Shown here: in pieces, positions 16,697 through 28,424 of the stretch | Position numbering within the stretch: the first letter of the stretch is position 1 | Layout of the letters: each line of letters begins with the position of its first letter | Translations under genes and position numbers: made by a program | The notes under the pieces: generated by a model | What the model was told of the DNA's origin: nothing | The model's database searches: none | The model's input: the letters and a program-made list of their open reading frames with translations, nothing else | Assembly: GCA_937129345.1 (NCBI GenBank) | Contig: CAKZMZ010000161.1 | Location: 1-37,345 of the forward strand | DNA length: 37,345 nt | From: an uncultured Thalassovita sp. | GTDB lineage: Bacteria > Bacteroidota > Bacteroidia > Cytophagales > Flammeovirgaceae | Reading direction: 5' to 3'

Positions 16697-18199
16697 ATGA
16701 ACCCCAAAACCGAAACTCAAAACACTTCTGTTGCAAAGAAAACCAGGATCACCGTGGCCTATGGTGATGGCATAGGTCCAGAAATAATGGAAGCCACCCT
16801 AAATATATTAAATGCGGCTGGCGCCCAACTAGAAATAGATGAAATTGAAATTGGCGAGAAAGTTTACAAAGACAATGTAAGCTCAGGCATTAGAGAAAGT
16901 GCTTGGGAGTCGCTAAGAAACACAAAAGTATTTTTAAAGTCGCCAATTACCACTCCACAAGGCGGAGGCTTTAAAAGCTTGAACGTAACTATCAGAAAAA
17001 CCCTCGGGTTGTTTGCCAATGTAAGGCCTTGCCGTATTTACACGCCTTTTGTAGAGAGTCATCATCCTAAAATGGATATGATCATTGTAAGGGAAAATGA
17101 AGAGGATTTGTACGCAGGTATTGAACACCGCCAAACCAATGAGGTTGTGCAGTGTTTAAAGCTGATTTCAAGGCCTGGTAGCGAAAAAATTATCCGTTAT
17201 GCTTTTGAATATGCGCGCTCTTTCGGTCGCAAAAAAGTAACCTGTATGAGCAAAGACAATATTATGAAGCTGACCGATGGCACTTTCCACAAAATTTTTG
17301 ACGAAATCTCAAAGGAATATCCGGATATTGCTACTGAGCACAAGATTATAGATATAGGCTCTGCCCTTATTGCTGACCAACCCGATATTTTTGATGTGGT
17401 GGTCACTTCGAACCTTTACGGTGACATTATTTCTGATATAGCCGCACAAGTGGCAGGGTCTGTAGGCTTGAGTGGCTCAGCCAATATTGGCGAGCACTGT
17501 GCCATGTTTGAGGCCATTCACGGTTCAGCACCTGATATTGCGGGCAAAGGCATCGCCAACCCTTCAGGACTACTTAACGGAGCCATTCAGATGCTCGTAC
17601 ATATCGGCCAAGGAGACATAGCCGAACATGTACACAATGCGTGGCTAAAAACTTTAGAAGACGGCATACACACAGGTGATATCTACAATGAGAATTTTAG
17701 TAGAAAAAGAGTAGGTACTAAAGAGTTCTCAGATGCAGTGATAGAAAGATTGGGACAAACACCCACTCAATTAGAAAGTGTAACTTATAAAGACGCCAAA
17801 TCTCAAGATTTAACCAATCTCTTTAAAAAAGAGAAACCTGCTAAAAAAGAGTTGGTCGGTGTAGACATTTTTATTGATTGGGACGAAGCAGACAGAAAGC
17901 CTGATGCAATCGGAGAGAAATTGGCTTCTTTGGCCTATGCTGGTATGAAGTTAAAAATGATTACGAACCGCGGTGTAAAAGTATATCCCGATGGCAAACC
18001 AGAAACTTTCTGTACCGACCACTGGAGGTGTCGCTTTATTTCTGCTGAGCCTGCCGAGGTTGCCGGTAGCATACCTGTCACTTTTGATCAGTTGCTCGAG
18101 CTTCAAAAAAATGTAAGTACGGTTTTCGATATCATAAAAACCGAAAACCTTTATATGTTTGATGGAGAAAGAGGCTATTCATTAGGACAAGGAGAATAA
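16697..18199 (+). CDS. icd: Isocitrate dehydrogenase (Thermus type, with C-terminal extension)
   Basis: The enzyme oxidatively decarboxylates isocitrate to 2-oxoglutarate in the TCA cycle. The 500-residue protein is longer than the E. coli enzyme and matches the Thermus-type IDH, with an extra C-terminal domain starting near GVDIFIDWDEADRKPDAIGE. The isocitrate-binding stretch SLNVTIRKTLGLFANVRP, the metal-binding region SNLYGDIISDIAAQ and the cofactor loop HGSAPDIAGKGIANPSG are intact. NAD versus NADP use cannot be settled by eye; relatives of this shape are usually reported as NADP-dependent. I start it at ATG 16697, giving MNPKTETQ; an ATG 42 bases upstream adds residues without homology. 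A strong terminator follows. Confidence 0.92.
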   Translation: MNPKTETQNTSVAKKTRITVAYGDGIGPEIMEATLNILNAAGAQLEIDEIEIGEKVYKDNVSSGIRESAWESLRNTKVFLKSPITTPQGGGFKSLNVTIRKTLGLFANVRPCRIYTPFVESHHPKMDMIIVRENEEDLYAGIEHRQTNEVVQCLKLISRPGSEKIIRYAFEYARSFGRKKVTCMSKDNIMKLTDGTFHKIFDEISKEYPDIATEHKIIDIGSALIADQPDIFDVVVTSNLYGDIISDIAAQVAGSVGLSGSANIGEHCAMFEAIHGSAPDIAGKGIANPSGLLNGAIQMLVHIGQGDIAEHVHNAWLKTLEDGIHTGDIYNENFSRKRVGTKEFSDAVIERLGQTPTQLESVTYKDAKSQDLTNLFKKEKPAKKELVGVDIFIDWDEADRKPDAIGEKLASLAYAGMKLKMITNRGVKVYPDGKPETFCTDHWRCRFISAEPAEVAGSIPVTFDQLLELQKNVSTVFDIIKTENLYMFDGERGYSLGQGE

Positions 18200-18221
18200 G
18201 AACCACCCAAGCCATTTATTT

Positions 18222-18252
18222 AAGCCCCGTTTGCAAACTGCAAACGGGGCTT
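18222..18252. terminator. Bidirectional terminator between icd and the SCO gene
   Basis: A perfect 13-bp stem AAGCCCCGTTTGC/GCAAACGGGGCTT (18222-18234 with 18240-18252) with a 5-base loop lies between two convergent genes. Its outer ends are A-rich on one side and T-rich on the other, so it can serve both strands. Confidence 0.85.
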
Positions 18253-18261
18253 TATCAATTA

Positions 18262-18975
18262 TTATAAATCGATGTTTTTGTTTTCTTCATTTTTATCGCC
18301 CATCTCTTCCAACAATATGGGAATGTCTTCTAATAATTCACTTACATCCAAAGGGTCCGTGCCATCATAAATGCCTCTTATGTGCTTATTGGCATCGATC
18401 AATAAAAAGTGCCCTCCGTGGAAAAAACCACCCTCCGCATTTTCATCTTCCACAACGGCTACCATATAGTTTTTTCTACCCATTTGGAACAAGTCTTCTT
18501 TATTGCCGGTTACAAAGTGCCAAGTATCAGAACTCACGCCTAAGTTTCTGGCATATTCTCTGAGGACTTGAACGGTATCATGAGTGGGATCAATGGTGTG
18601 TGATAGGATTTTTACTCGAGGATTATTTTTGTATTTTTCATATACACGTATCATTTGTGCAGTCATTTTCGGGCAGATAGACGGGCAAGTGGTAAAGAAA
18701 AAATCTGTGACGTAAATCTTATTTTTAAAAGTCTCGGGAGTGATCTGGCTGCTATCTTGATCTACAAATGAAAAATCGCCAATACTATGATAAAGTGTAT
18801 CCGTTAACGTTTTGTCATTTTCATCGGTTTTTTCAATAGCTTCCCTAGAACCGTAAATAGGCAATTTTTTAACACTTTCTTGTCTGTTACTACAAGAAAA
18901 TGCTAAGAAAAGCAGCATCAGACCTGGAAAAACAAGTTTGCAAACCTCGGTATTATATCTACTATTTCTAAACAT
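18262..18975 (-). CDS. SCO1/SenC family lipoprotein
   Basis: SCO proteins are thioredoxin-fold copper chaperones for the CuA site of cytochrome c oxidase. The 237-residue product has a lipoprotein signal with lipobox LAFSC (Cys28), so it is anchored in the cell envelope. The copper or redox motif CPSIC gives Cys97 and Cys101, and His186 in FFHGGHFLLID is the likely third ligand. All three ligands are present. Oxidase genes are not in the window, so its place in the respiratory assembly pathway is inferred from the family. It begins at ATG 18975 and is convergent with icd. Confidence 0.92.
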   Translation of the reverse strand: MFRNSRYNTEVCKLVFPGLMLLFLAFSCSNRQESVKKLPIYGSREAIEKTDENDKTLTDTLYHSIGDFSFVDQDSSQITPETFKNKIYVTDFFFTTCPSICPKMTAQMIRVYEKYKNNPRVKILSHTIDPTHDTVQVLREYARNLGVSSDTWHFVTGNKEDLFQMGRKNYMVAVVEDENAEGGFFHGGHFLLIDANKHIRGIYDGTDPLDVSELLEDIPILLEEMGDKNEENKNIDL

Positions 18976-19258
18976 GGCGCTTTTTTATAAAAAAATTAAT
19001 AATTACCATTAAAATATTATCATGTTTAATAACTTTGAATATATTATGTGCGAATTACTGCAAATTACATATTAGCATATCGTATTTAGAGCATTTCGCT
19101 TTTTATTGGAATTATTAAACTAGTGTGAAATTTTTAAATATACTTATAGCATTATAACAAATAGTTTTTTTGCTCTGTTTATGATTCTTTTTAATCTTCT
19201 ACCTCAATATCAACAAGCGATTTTCTAATCTTAATTTTAATTATCTATCCATATATTT

Positions 19259-20395
19259 ATGACAAACACATCTGGAAAAAATCATTCAAGTCTAAGGTTT
19301 GTGTGCAAAGAGAGAAGTTCTTTTTACAGAACAGTTACTAAAAGAGTGAATGATTATTTTAAGGAAAATGACATTTCTAAGCACGGAAATGCTACTATGT
19401 ATTTTAAATCTTTGCTGTTTATAGGCGGTTTGGCTTTGATTTACGCATTGATCATCTCGGAGATGTTTGGCGTTTGGACCATGTTTGGTCTTGCCCTCTT
19501 AATGGGTTGCTTCAAAGCCTTTATCGGATTTAACGTATGCCACGATGCCATACATGGCTCTTATTCTTCTAACAAAGTAGTCAATAAGGTTTTCAGTTTG
19601 GTGTTCAATATAATTGGGGCCAATGAGTATGTTTGGAGACTTACACACAATCTTGTGCACCACACTTACACCAACATACCGGGCCACGATGAAGACATAG
19701 ACGTAGCACCGGGTTTGGTTAGGCTTTCTCCCACTGAAGAGTGGAAAAAGCACATGAAATTTCAACATATTTATGCTTTCCCCTTGTATGGCTTGGCCTC
19801 TATCTCTTGGGTTTTTAGAAAAGACTACAAGAAGTTCTTTCAGAAGCAAATAGGTATGGTAAAGAACAACCACAAACCTATTGAGTATTTCAATCTATTC
19901 TTTTTTAAAGCGCTCTACTATGCCATTTTTATTGTCATTCCTCTAATGGTAATGGATTTGCCCGCTTGGCAGTTTGCGATAGGTTTTATCTTTATGCACT
20001 TAGCGCAAGGTTTAGTGCTTGGTTTAATCTTCCAATTAGCGCATGTTGTGGAAGGCACAGATTTCCCAGAACCCTCTGTAGAAAGCGGAAACATAGAAGA
20101 AGATTGGGCAGTACACCAAATGCAAACTACAGCAAACTTTGCCAGAAAAAATTGGTTGGCCAATTTTCTTTGTGGTGGGCTTAACTTTCAGGTAGAACAT
20201 CATTTATTCCCCAACATTTGCCATGTACACTATCGAGATATTTCAGAAATAGTTAAGGCAACCGCTGAAGAATTTAACGTACCGTACCATGAGAATGAAA
20301 CTTTTATAGGTGCATTAAAATCGCACTACAAAGTGCTAAAAGCTTTCGGAAGCGATAAAGCTTACTTGCAAAAAACGCCTGCAGCTGTGGCTTAA
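19259..20395 (+). CDS. Fatty acid desaturase (acyl-lipid or acyl-CoA type)
   Basis: The 378-residue integral membrane di-iron enzyme has the three His boxes: HDAIH (95-99), HNLVHH (130-135) and QVEHH (311-315). The QxxHH form of the third box is seen in front-end and linoleoyl-CoA-type desaturases, but the chain position modified cannot be decided here. Hydrophobic segments occur near 50-70, 74-92, 217-235 and 238-262. The first ATG in the reading frame, 19259, follows a long AT-rich region of 283 bases. The gene is monocistronic, with a strong terminator after it, and probably adjusts membrane fluidity. No TAnnTTTG element was found upstream. Confidence 0.92.
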   Translation: MTNTSGKNHSSLRFVCKERSSFYRTVTKRVNDYFKENDISKHGNATMYFKSLLFIGGLALIYALIISEMFGVWTMFGLALLMGCFKAFIGFNVCHDAIHGSYSSNKVVNKVFSLVFNIIGANEYVWRLTHNLVHHTYTNIPGHDEDIDVAPGLVRLSPTEEWKKHMKFQHIYAFPLYGLASISWVFRKDYKKFFQKQIGMVKNNHKPIEYFNLFFFKALYYAIFIVIPLMVMDLPAWQFAIGFIFMHLAQGLVLGLIFQLAHVVEGTDFPEPSVESGNIEEDWAVHQMQTTANFARKNWLANFLCGGLNFQVEHHLFPNICHVHYRDISEIVKATAEEFNVPYHENETFIGALKSHYKVLKAFGSDKAYLQKTPAAVA

Positions 20396-20416
20396 AACTT
20401 AAGCTGGTTTAAAAAG

Positions 20417-20452
20417 AAAAAAGGAAGATGTTCAAAACATCTTCCTTTTTTT
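20417..20452. terminator. Bidirectional terminator between desaturase and gyrB
   Basis: A 16-bp perfect stem AAAAAAGGAAGATGTT/AACATCTTCCTTTTTT (20417-20432 with 20436-20451) and a 3-base loop lie between two convergent genes. A-run and T-run ends make it usable from both sides. Confidence 0.9.
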
Positions 20453-20482
20453 ATGAATCAAGTTTTGTTGAGTTAATGCTGC

Positions 20483-22821
<2,339 letters not shown>

Positions 22822-23037
22822 TCATTCTGATTTATCATCTTTGGTGTAGGCATTGAGTTCTTCTTCCGTTTTGATAAGTTTCTTTTTACAAAACTCTATA
22901 AGGGTATAAGCTCTGCTAACTTTTTCAGAAAGTAAGTCTACAGAAACAAGATCTTCTTCTAAAGCATCTCTTATTTCTTCTAACTCTTGCATGGCTGCCT
23001 CATAGCTAAGATCTAATTCTTCATTCTTTTCCTTCAT
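22822..23037 (-). CDS. xseB: Exodeoxyribonuclease VII small subunit
   Basis: The 71-residue product fits XseB: SYEAAMQELEEIRDALE followed by VDLLSEKVSRAYTLIEFCKKKL. Such proteins are short helical coiled coils that bind the large subunit to form Exo VII, a single-strand-specific exonuclease. It starts at ATG 23037, overlapping the xseA reading frame by 17 bases, so the two subunits are probably translated in a coupled way. It ends with a charged tail (KDDKSE). Confidence 0.95.
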   Translation of the reverse strand: MKEKNEELDLSYEAAMQELEEIRDALEEDLVSVDLLSEKVSRAYTLIEFCKKKLIKTEEELNAYTKDDKSE

Positions 23038-24250
23038 CAGACTTTGTTACTTTACTTAAGATTTTACCAAAAGATGTAATGCTTTCAATTTCATCGCCTT
23101 TTTGTACAGGATTGGTGTTACTCAAAGGTTTCCCTTCTTTTAAAGTAATCGAAAAACCCCTTTTTAACAAGCTTTGTGGATCTAGCTGAGATATCTGCCT
23201 TTGAAGCCCCTCTAGATTGCTGCGTTCCTTTTTAAGCTTATGCCCTACCTCACTCATTAAACCCTTTTGCATTTCTAACAATCTTATAGAACTGCTGCTT
23301 AAATTGAGTTTTGCCTGAGCAGCTATTTTCTGCTGCAACAAAAAGAGGTGATGTTTGGCCAAATCTACTTTACCCTCAGCAAACCGCAGCGTATCTTGGA
23401 AATAAACCTGTAACTGATACCAAAACCCGTAGATTTTATCAATCAAAAACTCTGCAACGGCAGTAGGGGTCTTTAAGGCTTCATAAGCAACTACGTCACT
23501 TACAGTTTCATCTTTTTGGTGGCCTATGCCCGTTAATACCGGGACAGGCACTTTAGCTATTTTTTTGGCAAGTTCGTACTCATTAAAAACTTCTAAATCA
23601 AGCCTAGAACCGCCACCACGAATCAATACTACCACATCAAATTTATTAGAATCAATCTCTTCTAATCTTTCAATAATGCTAGCAAGGGCTTTTTGCCCCT
23701 GCACATTTGCTTTGAACAAAACTGTATGAAACTTAAAACCATATTGGTTGCCCGCTAATTGCTCTATAAAATCATTGTACCCTGCAGCTTCTTCAGAAGA
23801 GATAATGGCTATGCGCTGCGGTACCATCGGCAGGATGTGTCTTTTTTGGAAATCGATCAAACCTACTTCGGCAAGCTTTTTTAAAGTCTCTCTTCTTTTT
23901 AGTTCAAGTGCGCCGATCGTGTACTTTTCATCTAAATCCAGCACATTTAACGAAAGCCCGTGTACTTCGTGAAAAGTAACTTTAACCTGTACCAATACCT
24001 CGGTGCCTTCTTTTAATATTTCAAAAATACCTTGCCCTAATTTTTCTTGTAGTTTATAAAATGCAGTTGCCCAAATCATGCCTCGGCTCCTAGCAACTAC
24101 CTGCTCTTCTTCTTTTTGTACAAATTCAAGATAGGCATGTTCACGCACTTGAAATTGCGCCACTTCAGCAGTGATCCAAAAGTTTCTATCAATACCGTGT
24201 ATTAGATTTTGTATGCTTTTGTTCAGTTGTAAAAGTGTAAAGTATTTCAA
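23021..24250 (-). CDS. xseA: Exodeoxyribonuclease VII large subunit
   Basis: The 409-residue protein has an N-terminal OB-fold region (about 1-105) opening with LLQLNKSIQNLIHGIDRNFW, then the catalytic domain with VVLIRGGGSRLDLEVFNEYELA and PVLTGIGHQKDETVSD, and a coiled-coil C-terminus. Together with XseB it degrades single-stranded DNA. The start is TTG 24250: an in-frame stop 13 codons upstream and no ATG in between leave this as the only good choice, and the first residues match the family. It is followed at once by xseB. Confidence 0.95.
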   Translation of the reverse strand: MKYFTLLQLNKSIQNLIHGIDRNFWITAEVAQFQVREHAYLEFVQKEEEQVVARSRGMIWATAFYKLQEKLGQGIFEILKEGTEVLVQVKVTFHEVHGLSLNVLDLDEKYTIGALELKRRETLKKLAEVGLIDFQKRHILPMVPQRIAIISSEEAAGYNDFIEQLAGNQYGFKFHTVLFKANVQGQKALASIIERLEEIDSNKFDVVVLIRGGGSRLDLEVFNEYELAKKIAKVPVPVLTGIGHQKDETVSDVVAYEALKTPTAVAEFLIDKIYGFWYQLQVYFQDTLRFAEGKVDLAKHHLFLLQQKIAAQAKLNLSSSSIRLLEMQKGLMSEVGHKLKKERSNLEGLQRQISQLDPQSLLKRGFSITLKEGKPLSNTNPVQKGDEIESITSFGKILSKVTKSDEGKE

Positions 24251-24406
24251 AGTTGGGTTGAGGTTTTGATGATGTATTTTTTGAAACTACAAGATGAAGT
24301 TAACTATCGATCTAATTGTTTATCTAAGATATTTGTCCAAAAAGTTTTATATACTGAATATTGAAAATACCTCTTGTACAAGCTAAGAGACTTGCATAAT
24401 AATACT

Positions 24407-25621
24407 CTAGCTAAACAGAATAAAGTACTGTGCAAAACCTGCCAAGCAACCTAAAAATGCACCAATCATTATCAAAATGATCTCGTCTTCTTGAAAAGCA
24501 GGCCGCAAAAAACCCTCAAACTCTTCCGGTGACAAAGCAGACATTTTTGTCCTCAGATTATTTCTTAAGTCCAAAGCCTCCTCAGCATAATTAAATACCT
24601 GCCTAATTGAAATGGGCAGTTCTTGCTGAAACCTAAAAAAAACTATGCTTTTAATGATACTCATTCTTTCTTCGCCCGAAAAAAAGGTAATGATGCCTTT
24701 AGAAGCCCCCGCTGTATTGTCTACCACGGTTTCCACATGCTCTTTTAGCAAAACCGCCAACTTCTCAGCACCGGGCCCCCGCACCATATATTCAAAAAGT
24801 CCTTCTGTGGTGAGTATCTTAGAAGAAACAATATCTGAATATTCTTTAGCAACTTCTAACTGCCTTTTCTGAAAAAGACCTTGTACAACAAAAGGGCCTA
24901 ACTTTAATGGGTTTTTGGGCTCAAAAATTAGTTTGATGGCCAGCCAATTGGTGATAAAACCTACAATTAAACCAAACAATGGCAGTAGCCACCACGGCTT
25001 AAAAAAGTAAAAAATCACCATTTGGGTAAAGCCAAATAAAAATCCAAAGTAAAAACCGGAACGCTCGATAAACTTAAATTCCACTTTACCACACCTTAGA
25101 AAAATCTCATTGACCAAGGCTTTGTCTTTCATCAGAATGCTCACAGACAAACGCTTTAGATCAAGCAGTTCGTTGATGTTGGCCTTAATGTCTGCCATCA
25201 TTTGCTTTACCACAATTGGCAGTTCCTGCTCAGCAGTTTCGTAAATGCTCTCTTTAATGGTTTTGGGGGTTCTGTCCCAAACCTCAGGGATTTGAGAATG
25301 CATTACTTCATCGGTTATCTTTCTGGAAACCTCCTCCAAACCGGGTCGCATTTCCTCGGCCACTACTTCGGGATCTATTTTAGCGAACTGCTCTTCCATT
25401 TTTAGCAGCTTTTGTGTGAGAAGGTCCACAGATTTCTCTGCCATCTTCCTGGTTTTAGAGGGAATGATGCCTTGCCAACCTATTGGTCTTATCCCCACAA
25501 ATTCTATGGGGTAGAAGGTCATTTTTAAAGCTAGATAATTAGTAAACCATCCGACCAAACCGCTTGTTAACGGTATGGATAAATAAAGTAGTATTTCTAC
25601 ATTGGTCAGTTGGATGGACAT
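24407..25621 (-). CDS. DUF445 family membrane protein
   Basis: The 404-residue protein contains the family's two repeats: SGLVGWFTNYLALKMTFYP (about 19-37) near the N-terminus and GLIVGFITNWLAIKLIFEP (about 219-237) in the middle, both with an FTNxLAxK or ITNxLAxK core. Membrane segments sit near the N-terminus, at about 190-210, 212-232 and at the C-terminus (MIGAFLGCLAGFAQYFILFS). Helical stretches between them are probably cytoplasmic or extracytoplasmic. No function has been established for DUF445. Starts at ATG 25621 and ends about 156 bases from xseA on the same strand, so an operon is possible but not shown. Confidence 0.85.
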   Translation of the reverse strand: MSIQLTNVEILLYLSIPLTSGLVGWFTNYLALKMTFYPIEFVGIRPIGWQGIIPSKTRKMAEKSVDLLTQKLLKMEEQFAKIDPEVVAEEMRPGLEEVSRKITDEVMHSQIPEVWDRTPKTIKESIYETAEQELPIVVKQMMADIKANINELLDLKRLSVSILMKDKALVNEIFLRCGKVEFKFIERSGFYFGFLFGFTQMVIFYFFKPWWLLPLFGLIVGFITNWLAIKLIFEPKNPLKLGPFVVQGLFQKRQLEVAKEYSDIVSSKILTTEGLFEYMVRGPGAEKLAVLLKEHVETVVDNTAGASKGIITFFSGEERMSIIKSIVFFRFQQELPISIRQVFNYAEEALDLRNNLRTKMSALSPEEFEGFLRPAFQEDEIILIMIGAFLGCLAGFAQYFILFS

Positions 25622-25935
25622 ATACTTAGATTTACCTGCAAGTTTATGTATTTTTCAGGAAGCAAGAAACCTACAACGTAAACAAACTAAGAATATAAAA
25701 GCATGCAGAATCAGATTTGAGCATAAGATCAATATGATTTGGCTCAAATATTTGTGCGCTCAGAGGACATAACCGCTATATGCCGAGCATTCTAATGAAC
25801 TTGCTATAAAAAATTTGTCTTAAAAATTCGGAATAAACCTTAAACAGATGAATTTGAAAAGTTAGGATGTATTGAAAATGCAATAAGTAATGCCTGCTTA
25901 ATATAAAGTATCGAATATATTTAACCATAATTTTT
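25622..25935. other. Divergent intergenic region
   Basis: This 314-base AT-rich region lies between the divergent DUF445 and glutathione peroxidase genes and presumably holds their promoters. No TAnnTTTG element, hairpin or credible small gene was found. A 93-codon frame that crosses into the peroxidase gene looks like chance. Confidence 0.4.
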
Positions 25936-26526
25936 ATGTATTTACCATTTATAAAGATGATCAAGTTTTTTTTAATTTCTCTTTTACTATTTTCTTGCTT
26001 TGGTGCCAACAAGCAACTTACTAAACCCGAAAACACAACAGTTATGGATAACAACAAACCCTCTTTTTACGATTTTAACATGACCGCTTTGGACGGCGAA
26101 GAAATCGACTTTAGCCAGTACAAGGGCAAAAAAGTACTTTTAGTTAATACCGCATCTAAGTGTGGCTATACACCACAGTACGAAGACTTACAGTGGTTAC
26201 ACGAAAACTACGGAGACAAGGTAGCGGTACTTGGTTTTCCTGCAAACAACTTTGGCGGACAAGAACCTGGCAGCAACGAAGAAATAGCTGGTTTCTGCAA
26301 AAAAAATTATGGAGTTACTTTTCAGATGTTCGAGAAAATAGAGGTGGTCGGTAAAAACCAACATCCACTGTATCAGTGGCTTACCAATCCAGAAAAAAAC
26401 GGCTGGAACGACCAAGCTCCCTCTTGGAATTTCTGCAAATACCTGATCGATGAAAATGGCGTATTGGTCAAATTTTTTGGTTCTGGTGTAAATCCTGGCG
26501 AAGAAGCCATTACCTCACTGCTCTAA
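25936..26526 (+). CDS. Glutathione peroxidase family lipoprotein
   Basis: The 196-residue protein is a thioredoxin-fold peroxidase of the GPx family. The peroxidatic residue is Cys76 (TASKCGYTP), not selenocysteine; Gln109 (in FGGQEPG) and Trp in SWNFCKYL complete the catalytic set. Cys121 in GFCKKNYG aligns with the resolving Cys of thioredoxin-dependent plant-type GPx, so reduction by thioredoxin is likely. The N-terminal hydrophobic segment ends in a lipobox-like LFSC (Cys21), suggesting a lipid-anchored envelope form. ATG 25936 gives a better signal length than ATG 25957. It stands upstream of the sterol-desaturase-like gene with an 84-base gap. Confidence 0.9.
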   Translation: MYLPFIKMIKFFLISLLLFSCFGANKQLTKPENTTVMDNNKPSFYDFNMTALDGEEIDFSQYKGKKVLLVNTASKCGYTPQYEDLQWLHENYGDKVAVLGFPANNFGGQEPGSNEEIAGFCKKNYGVTFQMFEKIEVVGKNQHPLYQWLTNPEKNGWNDQAPSWNFCKYLIDENGVLVKFFGSGVNPGEEAITSLL

Positions 26527-26610
26527 GTATTGATAAATTAACTCAAAAATCTTAAATTAGTTGAGTGTTGAGCCCTAGTGGCTCTTTATTTTTCACCAAA
26601 TAGAAAAATA

Positions 26611-27828
26611 ATGGATTTAAGTCCGGTAGTGCTATCCATACCAATTTACTTTGTACTGATCGGTTTCGAATTGGTTTATACTTTACTTAAAAGACCAGAT
26701 TATTACAGATTATCCGATTCTGTCACCAACATATCTTGTGGTATAGGCGATCAAGTAGTAGGCGTGTTTGCCAAGGTAATTACATTGGGTTTTTATCAGT
26801 ATTTGTTTGAATATTATAGGATTTTAAGTTTCGAACCCTCTCTTCTTTCTTTTATCATATTGTTTGTTGCTGTAGACTTTATCTACTATTGGGTGCATAG
26901 GTGGAGCCATGAGGTAAATTTTCTTTGGGCAGGACACGTAGTACACCATCAAAGTGAGGAGTATAATTTATCGGTAGCACTGAGGCAAAGTTGGTTCCAT
27001 AAGTTTTTTACCTTTATCTTCTATTTACCCTTGGCTTTATTTGGCTTTGATACACTTTCTTTTGTGTGGGCCAATGGTTTAAACCTGCTTTATCAGTTTT
27101 GGATACATACCGAAGTGGTTAAGAAAATGGGGCCTTTGGAGTATATTCTGAATACGCCCTCGCACCACAGGGTCCACCATGGCAGAAATCCAGAGTATAT
27201 AGACAAAAACCATGGCGGTGTGTTCATTATTTGGGATAGAATATTTGGTACTTTTGAGAAAGAAAAAAATACGCCGGTATACGGCATTACCACACCATTG
27301 AGCTCTTGGAATCCTGTTTGGGCAAATGTAAGCCATTGGTATAGTATGTATCAAGAAGGCAAATCATTTAAAAATTGGGGCGATCGGGTCAAACTTTTTG
27401 TGAAACCACCAGGATGGAGACCAAGTTATGCTGGAGGTATGCAAAGCGTTCCCTACGTAGAAAGGGCAAAATATAGAAAATACAAAACCATAGCCCCTCG
27501 CTCAATAAACCTCTATATCTTCTTTCAATATATTATTACAGTAGGTTTTGCTGCTTTTTTTCTATTTAATGAAGCCAATTTGCTTTTGGCACATAAGATA
27601 GCAGGCGCTCTGCTGATCATTCTTGCCATTATGGATTTTGGCATCCTCTTCGAAAGGCGTAGGCTTGGCTTTTTCTTAGAAAGTATTCGCTTAGTAATCA
27701 GTTTTCTATTTATCACCTATGTGTTGCACGAAGCAGCCAATTTTAAATTGATCGTTTTCGTTACCTCAGCTGCTGCGCTATTTTCATTATCATGGCTCAT
27801 TACACAAGTAAAGTACTATAAAAAATAA
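26611..27828 (+). CDS. Sterol desaturase/fatty acid hydroxylase family protein
   Basis: The protein is an integral membrane di-iron enzyme of the fatty acid hydroxylase superfamily. The His motifs are visible: HRWSHE, HVVHHQSEEYN and HRVHHGRNPEYIDKNHGG. It has several membrane segments, including an extra set at the C-terminus (after about IFFQYIITVGFAAFF), which lengthens it to about 405 residues, longer than the core family. Substrate, possibly a hydroxylated lipid, is unknown. The start is uncertain: GTG 26578 would add 11 residues, but ATG 26611, giving MDLSPVVLSIPIYF, fits the first membrane segment better. It may be read with the upstream peroxidase. Confidence 0.88.
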   Translation: MDLSPVVLSIPIYFVLIGFELVYTLLKRPDYYRLSDSVTNISCGIGDQVVGVFAKVITLGFYQYLFEYYRILSFEPSLLSFIILFVAVDFIYYWVHRWSHEVNFLWAGHVVHHQSEEYNLSVALRQSWFHKFFTFIFYLPLALFGFDTLSFVWANGLNLLYQFWIHTEVVKKMGPLEYILNTPSHHRVHHGRNPEYIDKNHGGVFIIWDRIFGTFEKEKNTPVYGITTPLSSWNPVWANVSHWYSMYQEGKSFKNWGDRVKLFVKPPGWRPSYAGGMQSVPYVERAKYRKYKTIAPRSINLYIFFQYIITVGFAAFFLFNEANLLLAHKIAGALLIILAIMDFGILFERRRLGFFLESIRLVISFLFITYVLHEAANFKLIVFVTSAAALFSLSWLITQVKYYKK

Positions 27829-27837
27829 TCGGCTTTT

Positions 27838-28233
27838 TTAGGGTTTGCCTTTTTCTGTAAAAATACCTTTGAGTAGCAAATGTGCCGTTGCAGGATTGGT
27901 CGCCAATGGCACATTGTACACATCGCATAAGCGCAGTAGCATTTGTACGTCTGGTTCGTGAGGATGTTTACCTAAAGGGTCTCTAAAGAAAATTACAGCA
28001 TGTACTTTTTTTTCAGCGACTTCGGCAGCAATTTGAGCATCGCCGCCCATGGGACCAGATAATTTAGCATCTACTGATAGGCCAGCTTGCGCTACGTGTT
28101 TGCCGGTAGTACCGGTGGCTATAATCTCTATTCCATCCAACTCGTTTACATGATCTTTTAGAAAAGCGACCATTTCTGCTTTTTTGCCATCATGAGCAAC
28201 AATAGCAATTTTAGATATTTTTTCAGCGTACAT
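27838..28233 (-). CDS. mgsA: Methylglyoxal synthase
   Basis: The enzyme converts dihydroxyacetone phosphate to methylglyoxal and phosphate, bypassing lower glycolysis. The 131-residue product shows the family motifs in order: AIVAHDGKK, ATGTTGKHV, LSGPMGGDAQIAA with the catalytic Asp in GGD, FFRDPLGKHPHEPDV and PLATNPATAHLL. The length is typical. It starts at ATG 28233 and is convergent with the sterol-desaturase-like gene, only nine bases apart. It appears monocistronic. Confidence 0.96.
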   Translation of the reverse strand: MYAEKISKIAIVAHDGKKAEMVAFLKDHVNELDGIEIIATGTTGKHVAQAGLSVDAKLSGPMGGDAQIAAEVAEKKVHAVIFFRDPLGKHPHEPDVQMLLRLCDVYNVPLATNPATAHLLLKGIFTEKGKP

Positions 28234-28397
28234 CTTTAATGCATTTAGTTGTTCAATGATAAAAAATTATAGACCTAAAATCAGGAAAAACGGTGAAACT
28301 TTAGTAGAATAACTTAATGTTATCGCTAATAATCGACAACTCAACACGCACCATCATTTTTTGAACGATTTTGAGTAAGTCTTTAAAGCTAATAGAT

Positions 28398-28405
28398 TAA
28401 ATTTG
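28398..28405 (+). promoter_or_regulatory. Bacteroidota -7 element upstream of the M48 protease
   Basis: TAAATTTG matches TAnnTTTG and lies 19 bases upstream of ATG 28425. A TTTG 24 bases further upstream (28370-28373) could be a -33 element, though the spacing is a little long. Confidence 0.55.
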
Positions 28406-28424
28406 CATCAAAAATATACTTTTT

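Noticed and set aside
25776-26057. 93-codon minus-strand frame across the glutathione peroxidase start
   Set aside because: It runs antisense over a well-supported gene start and has no coding-like features.
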